Positions 6,226 to 11,767 of a stretch of DNA of 11,767 bases are shown here, in pieces. The DNA lies in the NCBI GenBank assembly GCA_016840025.1, contig JAEOTF010000091.1:1-11767 (forward strand), in the 5' to 3' direction. The stretch's first letter is position 1. Every line of letters begins with the position of its first letter. The notes under the pieces are model-generated. The model made no database searches, was not told where the DNA came from, and was given only the letters and a program-made list of their open reading frames with translations. This stretch comes from Candidatus Hodarchaeota archaeon (GTDB lineage Archaea > Asgardarchaeota > Heimdallarchaeia > Hodarchaeales > YT1-039). Made by a program: the position numbers and the translations under genes.

Positions 6226-7716
6226 TTAATTAGTGTTTTTCGTGATACCTGCAAAATTATAGAGGAGAGAGACCATACTTTTTTCTGCTCCCGCTAATCC
6301 ATAAACGTGATTATAGCGGCCTGGCGCCCCTTCAATGACAAAGAACTCATTTGGACTATGTGCACGTCCTCCATACCCCAATCCTGCCCCTATCACAGGA
6401 AGGTTTAATGGGTCTCTTGCAAAGACATATGCTGGCCAAGCTGGAAAGAAAAACTGCATTCGCATCGCTGGAGGAGAAATTGTGTATTTTACCTTAAATT
6501 CTTCAAACATAGTGTACGCTGCTTCTGCAATTTCGCTTTTATAATCTGTTACTGCCCACGAGTAACCAGCTAGTTTTCGTAGTTCTACATCGTGGTAGCT
6601 ATGATCATCTAGATGATTTCTTATTTTTTGGAATAAATCATCGAGATTTTGGTGTGGAATAAAACGAATATTATGTTTTGAAGTAACCTTGTGTGGAAGA
6701 AGTGTTTTAGTCCCTTCTCCTGTCCATCCTCCCCAAATTCCGTCCAAGTTAAAACTAGTCCCAAAATAAAGACTTGTTAAAATTTCCTCTGGTTCTTGCA
6801 TATTGTTAATATATTTTGGGAATCTATAGATTTTTTTCCACAGCTCTGGATCAAAAACCTCTGCATAGGGTGCTCCTTTTCGATAACCCTCGTGTATTAG
6901 CTTGAAATCCTCTTCGGTTGGGGATACGATATTATCATACCACCCCTTTATGAGAACTCTATTTCCATCATCCGATACTAGACTTGAAAGCATTTTAATG
7001 TGACGCCATGCTGGACTATCGACAATAAGTTTGAACGATCCATGAATTCCGAAATTGGTTGGTCCACGTTCCCATCGGGCACCACTTGTTTCTAATTCAA
7101 TGTATAAGACTCCTTCTGAAGCTCTGAGGGGATGGGTTAAGCCATTTTCATCCTGACCCACATGAGTAAAATAAACTGCATCAGCTTGTTTTAACTCGTT
7201 CTGATGATTTCGGACAAACTCTGGCATACTAACACTTCCTCTTTCCTCTTCTCCCTCCACAATAAAGATTAAGTTCACTGGTAACTCGTCGACGGTTTTT
7301 ATAGTTGACACTGCATTTACAAACGCTATTAATGGCCCCTTTGTATTAATTGCTCCCCGCCCCATTAAAACTTTTTTGAAAGGAGTCATTTCTACAATCT
7401 TCCCTTCAAATGGAGGCACCTGCCATTGACTGATATCATCGGCTGGTTGCACATCGTACATCGAATAGACGATGAGTGTTTTTTCGGCTCCTGCGTTGTA
7501 TTTCGCATATACAATGGGTGAATATTGGCCTTCTACGAGTCTTGTTGTTTGACACCCTAATGCTCCGAGATATGTTTTCAGGAGTTCTGCACATTCTTCG
7601 ATTCCTTCCCCTGTCTGAGATATGCTTCGTTGGCGAATAAATTCTTGGAACCTTAGAATATGTTTTTCAATATCTTGATCTATCTGTTGATAGATTTTTT
7701 CCCTTTTCTCTCTCAT
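6226..7716 (-). CDS. M20-family metallohydrolase with altered metal-ligand positions
   Basis: This 496-residue protein has M20 peptidase architecture: a split catalytic domain (about 15-210 and 385-490) around a dimerisation-type domain. The family landmarks are clear. MYDVQP (86-91), GRGAINTKGP (119-128), EGEEERGS (154-161), GEGTKTLLP (333-341) and RAHSPNEFF (451-459) align with the CNDP/dipeptidase branch. Catalytic Glu157, ligand Glu158 and ligand His453 are kept. The usual first His is Met86, the bridging Asp is Asn124 and the second-site Asp appears to be His185. Metal use must therefore differ or activity be lost. Other M20 subgroups with NTKG-type motifs may exist (memory, not checked). 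It is probably cytosolic and lies 100 bases downstream of the S9 peptidase gene on the same strand, perhaps in one operon. The start is ATG at 7716 with a weak ribosome site. Confidence 0.9.
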   Translation of the reverse strand: MREKREKIYQQIDQDIEKHILRFQEFIRQRSISQTGEGIEECAELLKTYLGALGCQTTRLVEGQYSPIVYAKYNAGAEKTLIVYSMYDVQPADDISQWQVPPFEGKIVEMTPFKKVLMGRGAINTKGPLIAFVNAVSTIKTVDELPVNLIFIVEGEEERGSVSMPEFVRNHQNELKQADAVYFTHVGQDENGLTHPLRASEGVLYIELETSGARWERGPTNFGIHGSFKLIVDSPAWRHIKMLSSLVSDDGNRVLIKGWYDNIVSPTEEDFKLIHEGYRKGAPYAEVFDPELWKKIYRFPKYINNMQEPEEILTSLYFGTSFNLDGIWGGWTGEGTKTLLPHKVTSKHNIRFIPHQNLDDLFQKIRNHLDDHSYHDVELRKLAGYSWAVTDYKSEIAEAAYTMFEEFKVKYTISPPAMRMQFFFPAWPAYVFARDPLNLPVIGAGLGYGGRAHSPNEFFVIEGAPGRYNHVYGLAGAEKSMVSLLYNFAGITKNTN

Positions 7717-7816
7717 TTTTAATCCATCTTTGGTTAAATCTCACAGGATGTTTATTTATCAAGATCCTTTCCTAACGGCCCACCTAGTATTGAAAATAAT
7801 ACATTATGGATAACTA

Positions 7817-9649
7817 TTAAGAAAATTGTCTCTCAAAGAACTCGATCATTTTTAATTGCCATTCTAAACTTCGAGTTCGGTCAGAAATCCAATGTCCCTG
7901 GGCTTCAATAAGCATCATCTCATAAGGATGCTTTTTCTCCTCTAAATGGGCAATAAATTTCTCAATTGGTTCTAACGGAGTTCTTGAATCCTCTTTTGGA
8001 TGGATAATTTGGATTGGTGATTTTATGTCGTTAACCCATGTTATAGGGGATCTATCTTTCAGTAGCTCTGGTATAGTATTAGGTGTTCCTTTGAACAGCT
8101 GTTCAAATATATTCTGAAATACTAAGTCTGAAAGAGACCAGGATTCAAGCCAATCCGAGATTCCTGCTTGTGCTGACCCAGCTGCAAATACGTTAGGCTT
8201 CTTGGTAAGTGCCAGCAGTGTTATATACCCACCGTAACTATATCCTTGAATGCCAATTCTGGATGAGGGGTATTTCTTCTCTATTTGCAACCATCGTGCC
8301 CCTTCTACAATATCCTCAAGGTCTCCTCCTCCTAGATCACCCCATTCGATTTCCGTGAACTCTTTTCCATACCCTGTACTTCCTCGAAAATTAGGTGCGA
8401 AAATGGCAAATCCTGCTAAGCTTAAGGCTTGGAACTGGGGAATGAAATCGTTGTACACTGCATATGTAGGTCCTCCATGGGGATAAATTAATGCTCCTCT
8501 ATTTAATCCTTCAGGATGATTTGGAGGAAGGTACCAACCATGAATTTTTCTGTTATCAAATGATTTGTACCATACTGATTCAAATGGTTTTAAAGGAGGT
8601 ATCCTTTCAGAGAGAGAAGGTTGCCATAATGGTTTTGAGCTCATATCACGTAAATTCAACAGATGTAATGAGCGGGGTGTATTTCCTGAAGAATATATCA
8701 GTAGTAAAGATTCATTGCATACTTTTGATGGATAACTTGACCCATGTACATTTCCTATCGGCCCAACTAAATGATCTTCTTCGAGTTGGTACGAGTAAAG
8801 CTGTGTTTCATTATAATTTTCTGCAGCGAAGAGGATTTTTTTGTCATTATCATAAAAATCACCGGCCCCAAAGCCTAACGTCATTCCCTCAGTCAAGCTG
8901 ATTGAAAGGGGAGTGGGTATTTCGATCAAGCGTGGCTGACCATTGATATCGTTGGTATCGACGAGATATAGCTCAACGCGATCTCTTATTTGAGTTGTCA
9001 CAAGTAATTGTCGCGAGTCTTTCGACCAACACATAGGTCTTAGCCGTGGTTCCTTTTCGTCAAAATTACGCTGCACTACTTCTTCTTGCTGAGTATTATA
9101 CAAAATCAATTCTTCTATCCCTTTCCTAGGATCAGAAAGCATCGATAAAGCGAGCCATTTTGCATTAGGTGAGATACTATGGAGTACGGTCATTAATTTT
9201 GGGGAATAATGTTCGGTGTATACTTCTGTGTCTATATTGTACGATATCAAAGGAAAGCCTTTTTTTGCGGTGTACTGCCAGAATAGTGTATTATTCTGTG
9301 GGTGCCAGCAAAACCCGGCATTCCTACCTGCTTCCGTACTAATTCTTTTCGCTTTTGCCTCTGTAAGTGGGGTAATAAATAAATGATGCTGTTCAGTCCC
9401 TCCAACTGAATCAGTAAATGCAATTAATGATTCATCTGAAGAAATTTTCCCATCCCAAACATGCAAATGATCAGTGGTGATTGGGGTAAAGGAAATTGTT
9501 TCCTGCTTTATTGATGCAAGTTCTAATCGAATGTGATGCTGTTCATCATCTTTCAGCACCAAGGCCCATTTTCCAGATTTGCTAAAATCAACGGGGAAGA
9601 CAAGTGGGACCAATAATATTTCCTTTATCATTTCCTTTAAGTTAAACAT
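7817..9649 (-). CDS. S9-family serine peptidase (acylaminoacyl-peptidase/prolyl-oligopeptidase-like)
   Basis: The 610 residues have the two-part S9 layout. A beta-propeller-like region (about 15-345) has blades recognisable as repeated WSKDSRQL-type segments. A C-terminal alpha/beta-hydrolase domain (about 350-610) follows. The triad is intact: Ser471 in GYSYGGY, Asp554 in HPKEDSRTP and His586 in EAQGHW. HGGP (391-394) supplies the oxyanion loop and NFRGSTGYG (420-428) is a classic S9C motif. These enzymes cut short peptides, often releasing N-terminal residues or dipeptides, and the propeller screens out folded proteins. There is no signal peptide; the hydrophobic ILLVPLVFPV near the start fits the first strand and is too short for a membrane anchor. 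The ATG at 9649 has GAGGG 8 bases upstream and a TATA box at the expected distance. The M20 gene follows on the same strand. Confidence 0.94.
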   Translation of the reverse strand: MFNLKEMIKEILLVPLVFPVDFSKSGKWALVLKDDEQHHIRLELASIKQETISFTPITTDHLHVWDGKISSDESLIAFTDSVGGTEQHHLFITPLTEAKAKRISTEAGRNAGFCWHPQNNTLFWQYTAKKGFPLISYNIDTEVYTEHYSPKLMTVLHSISPNAKWLALSMLSDPRKGIEELILYNTQQEEVVQRNFDEKEPRLRPMCWSKDSRQLLVTTQIRDRVELYLVDTNDINGQPRLIEIPTPLSISLTEGMTLGFGAGDFYDNDKKILFAAENYNETQLYSYQLEEDHLVGPIGNVHGSSYPSKVCNESLLLIYSSGNTPRSLHLLNLRDMSSKPLWQPSLSERIPPLKPFESVWYKSFDNRKIHGWYLPPNHPEGLNRGALIYPHGGPTYAVYNDFIPQFQALSLAGFAIFAPNFRGSTGYGKEFTEIEWGDLGGGDLEDIVEGARWLQIEKKYPSSRIGIQGYSYGGYITLLALTKKPNVFAAGSAQAGISDWLESWSLSDLVFQNIFEQLFKGTPNTIPELLKDRSPITWVNDIKSPIQIIHPKEDSRTPLEPIEKFIAHLEEKKHPYEMMLIEAQGHWISDRTRSLEWQLKMIEFFERQFS

Positions 9650-9657
9650 TTTTACAA

Positions 9658-9662
9658 CCCTC
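9658..9662 (-). promoter_or_regulatory. Shine-Dalgarno site of the S9 peptidase gene
   Basis: GAGGG on the minus strand lies 8 bases before the ATG at 9649. Confidence 0.5.
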
Positions 9663-9672
9663 TGCTTTAGTT

Positions 9673-9696
9673 TGAAAAATAAATATATCTTTTAAG
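9673..9696. promoter_or_regulatory. AT-rich BRE/TATA element between divergent peptidase genes
   Basis: On the minus strand CTTAAAAGATATATTTAT reads as BRE plus TATA and predicts transcription starting about 10 to 15 bases before the S9 start codon. On the plus strand TGAAAAATAAATATATC also resembles BRE plus TATA and could serve the M3 peptidase gene with a leader of about 160 bases. The minus-strand reading has the better spacing. Both assignments rest on sequence pattern only. Confidence 0.4.
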
Positions 9697-9824
9697 GCGG
9701 ATTCTCTTTTAAGACTTTCGTGAAGTAAATTCCATTCATCTTCCCGGGGTATTTTCTCCTGAGTTTTTCTTTGGTTGATTCATGAATATCCTTAATAATG
9801 GTTTAATTCAATCCTAGAGGAGAG

Positions 9825-9872
9825 ATGAAAATTCAAATTTCGTTCTATTTTTATCTAAAAGTGAGGTTGTAG
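9825..9872 (+). other. 15-codon ORF ending one base before the M3 peptidase start
   Basis: AGAGGAG (9816-9822) precedes an ATG at 9825 encoding MKIQISFYFYLKVRL. Its TAG at 9870-9872 is one base from the M3 peptidase ATG at 9874, in another frame. The arrangement would allow ribosomes finishing the short ORF to restart on the peptidase gene. The Shine-Dalgarno spacing is short and no homology supports the peptide, so it may be chance. Confidence 0.3.
9863..9867 (+). promoter_or_regulatory. Shine-Dalgarno site of the M3 peptidase gene
   Basis: GAGGT lies 6 bases before the ATG at 9874, within the last codons of the short upstream ORF. Confidence 0.6.
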
Positions 9873-9873
9873 A

Positions 9874-11697
9874 ATGAATTCGCAGAATGAATTGGTATGG
9901 GATCTTTCGGTTTTATTTAAATCTGCTACTGATCCAAAAATCGAGCAAACAATTCAAAAAGTGCTTTACTCTTTTGAAATGCTTACAAAAGAATATACAG
10001 GGAGAATTAATAGAGAAGAGTTCACTCCTCTTGCTCTCAAGGCGTTACTTGAAAGAATCGATAATCTTTACCTGGTCTTCAATGATGTCTTTGTTTATGG
10101 TAGTCTAGCAATAGCCATAGACATCACAGATCCTACCCGACAGCAGTTATATACTAGGATTGATGAGGTCGTTTCAATTCTAAAGAGTCATATGAACCTC
10201 TTAGAGCTTGAAATTGGGGCTCTTTTTATCGGCCGCACTTCTGAGTTTTTGGAATCATCCTCGTTACAAGCCTACACCCAATATTTACAGCGTATTTCCC
10301 GCAAACATCAATACTGTCTTTCTGAAAAGGAAGAAGGTCTCTCCAATGTGAAAGATCTTTATGGAGTCATTGAATGGGGAAATCTTGCGCAGATATGGAA
10401 AAATTCTAGACAATTTTCGTTTAACATTGAGCGGGAGCAGAAAACTCTTACTTGGGGTCAAGCTTTTCGCTATTTTACTGACTCTGATCGGAACATCCGT
10501 AAGAAGGCCATTACACAAATATTCACTGCCTTCGCTGAAGACAAATTGCTTTATTCCTCTTGTTTCAGGAATATTTTTGCCAATTATGCAATGATGGCCA
10601 GTAAACGCGGTTGTCCATCCCCGTTGACATTGACATTGATCGAAGACGATGTTACTCATCCCATAATCTCCAATATGATTAAAGCTATTGATAGGCATAT
10701 TCCTTTATTCCATGAAGTCCTCCAGTTAAAAGCCCAGTTTCTAAGTTTAGAGCAATTACAGGGAGAGGACATTTCGGAACTACCAATTCTTGCTCCCGTT
10801 ACGTATCAAGATTCTTCTGAATATTCGTGGGAAGAAGCAAAAGCTCTGATAGTTGAGACCTATTCTGAATTTGATGAGGACATGACCAGTATTCTGGAAG
10901 AATTATTCACCCATAAACGAATAGATGCTATAGCTAGGCCAGAGCGTATTATGGTAGCTGGAAGCTGTTTCCCCTGGTTTAGTAAAGAATCTGCATTTGT
11001 TATGGTAGACTTTAGAGGCAGTATGACTGATGTCATAATCCTTGCGCATGAATTAGGTCATGCTGTTCATTTCTCTTTAAGTAATCGTGAACAGGGATAT
11101 CTCAATTCTTTAACTTCATTAGTTCTTATGGAAACCGCTTCAGAATTTAGTAGCAAGCTTGTTACGCAAAAGTTGCTTCAGAAAAACTTGTCTAAAGAAA
11201 TGAGTATCGCTATGTTACTAAATACATTAGAACTCCAGCTTATATTTATTTTTGTATATGGAGCTTTACGTTTTCGGTTTCAGGAAAGCGTCCATAAGGC
11301 TCTCGAAGCAGGGGAGTATTTAAATGCCGAAAAACTGACCGAATTATACAAGAACGCCAGACACTATTATTATGGTGATTTAGTGGAGTTTTATCCTTGT
11401 CAAGATAAATACTGGACATTTATTCCCATGTTCTACTCCTCTGAGAAGCATTACTACAATTACCAGTATGCCTTTGGTCAGCTATTTGTTCAAATCTTAT
11501 TCGCAACATATCGTGAAGACAAAGCGGGATTTCTATCCCACTATAAGACATTATTAAAAGCAGGCAGTTCTCAACCGCCTGAAAAATTAATGAGGCTTTT
11601 TGAACTCGATTTGAATGATCCCTCTATCTGGGATATTGGTTTTCAAGAGCTCAAACGAGTGGTAGATGAGCTAAAGCAGTTATTAAAAGCGTCGTGA
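9874..11697 (+). CDS. pepF: M3-family oligoendopeptidase F-like metallopeptidase
   Basis: The 607-residue length and overall layout match PepF/M3B zinc oligopeptidases, which hydrolyse peptides of roughly 7 to 17 residues in the cytosol. The zinc site is complete: His392 and His396 with catalytic Glu393 in AHELGHAVHF, and the third ligand Glu420 in LMETASEF. The N-terminal helical region opens with VWDLSVLF, as in many PepF proteins. The conserved DFRGSMTDV (379-387) precedes the zinc helix. Near the C-terminus, WTFIPMFYSSEKHYYNYQYA aligns with the family W..IPHF...FYVYQYA motif, but its His is Met519. The Tyr-rich part is kept. The ATG at 9874 has a good GAGGT site. It is divergent from the S9 gene, suggesting a shared peptide-catabolism role. 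The symbol denotes the family, not proven orthology. Confidence 0.93.
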   Translation: MNSQNELVWDLSVLFKSATDPKIEQTIQKVLYSFEMLTKEYTGRINREEFTPLALKALLERIDNLYLVFNDVFVYGSLAIAIDITDPTRQQLYTRIDEVVSILKSHMNLLELEIGALFIGRTSEFLESSSLQAYTQYLQRISRKHQYCLSEKEEGLSNVKDLYGVIEWGNLAQIWKNSRQFSFNIEREQKTLTWGQAFRYFTDSDRNIRKKAITQIFTAFAEDKLLYSSCFRNIFANYAMMASKRGCPSPLTLTLIEDDVTHPIISNMIKAIDRHIPLFHEVLQLKAQFLSLEQLQGEDISELPILAPVTYQDSSEYSWEEAKALIVETYSEFDEDMTSILEELFTHKRIDAIARPERIMVAGSCFPWFSKESAFVMVDFRGSMTDVIILAHELGHAVHFSLSNREQGYLNSLTSLVLMETASEFSSKLVTQKLLQKNLSKEMSIAMLLNTLELQLIFIFVYGALRFRFQESVHKALEAGEYLNAEKLTELYKNARHYYYGDLVEFYPCQDKYWTFIPMFYSSEKHYYNYQYAFGQLFVQILFATYREDKAGFLSHYKTLLKAGSSQPPEKLMRLFELDLNDPSIWDIGFQELKRVVDELKQLLKAS

Positions 11698-11767
11698 GAG
11701 GGGTCGATCCTCCCACAGATCGCACACGGGCTATTTCTTACTAGAAATGTGGAAAGGGTCAGTCCTC
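11698..11767 (+). repeat. Short imperfect direct repeat and hairpin after the M3 peptidase gene
   Basis: GGGTCGATCCTC (11701-11712) recurs as GGGTCAGTCCTC (11756-11767), a 10 of 12 match that ends at the window edge. Between them ATTTCT (11733-11738) and AGAAAT (11743-11748) can form a 6-bp hairpin, which may be a 3'-end structure. The stretch is more GC-rich than other gaps here. No gene is visible in it. Confidence 0.3.

Noticed and set aside
6085..6297. 70-codon plus-strand frame after the longin-like gene
   Set aside because: It overlaps the 3' end of the M20 gene antisense, and its start lies in a weak hairpin with no ribosome site.
8491..8901. 136-codon plus-strand frame opposite the S9 peptidase gene
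   Set aside because: Antisense to a conserved enzyme with full motifs; no domain or ribosome site of its own.
10285..10698. 137-codon minus-strand frame opposite the M3 peptidase gene
   Set aside because: Entirely antisense to the conserved M3 gene, with no recognisable protein pattern.
1..11767. Defence system, CRISPR array or mobile element
   Set aside because: No cas, nuclease, transposase, integrase or regularly spaced repeat array is visible; PriS here has cellular primase motifs without a fused helicase or a phage context.

Overview
The window reads as chromosomal DNA of an AT-rich archaeon. The strongest evidence is an archaeal/eukaryotic-type DNA primase small subunit (3851-4774, minus). 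Archaeal-style BRE/TATA boxes and Shine-Dalgarno sites such as GGTGA and GAGGT agree with this. A long LPxxI-type leucine-rich-repeat protein and a protein with a longin/roadblock-like N-terminus point to an Asgard archaeon, possibly of the Heimdallarchaeia type. That lineage call is inference from gene content; no marker sequence here proves it. I see no rRNA, tRNA, CRISPR array, insertion sequence or phage gene.

Layout, left to right. 1-1221 (minus): an LRR protein with nine uninterrupted 23-residue repeats, followed by the first 30 codons of another gene that runs off the left edge. 1388-2272 (plus): an alpha/beta hydrolase with an intact catalytic triad, divergent from the LRR gene. 2553-3674 (minus): a transglutaminase-like protein anchored by a hydrophobic segment at each end. 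3851-5049 (minus): a probable two-gene operon of an unrecognised 86-residue protein and PriS. About 5318-6076 (plus): the longin-like protein, divergent from the primase pair. 6226-9649 (minus): an M20-family metallohydrolase and, upstream of it, an S9 prolyl-oligopeptidase-family serine peptidase. 9874-11697 (plus): an M3-family oligoendopeptidase F-like metallopeptidase, divergent from the S9 gene.

The right half is a peptide-degradation cluster: S9, M20 and M3 enzymes together could take oligopeptides down to short peptides and amino acids. Two of the three depart from family consensus at active-site positions. The M20 protein has Met, Asn and His where three metal ligands are expected, and the M3 protein has Met in place of His in the C-terminal IPHF-type motif. 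PriS keeps its catalytic aspartates but has no cysteine cluster for the usual zinc knuckle. The least explained genes are the 86-residue protein upstream of priS and the C-terminal half of the longin-like protein.

The intergenic regions are all shorter than 300 bases. They hold several inverted repeats and three very short ORFs behind strong Shine-Dalgarno sequences, one of which ends a single base before the M3 peptidase start codon.
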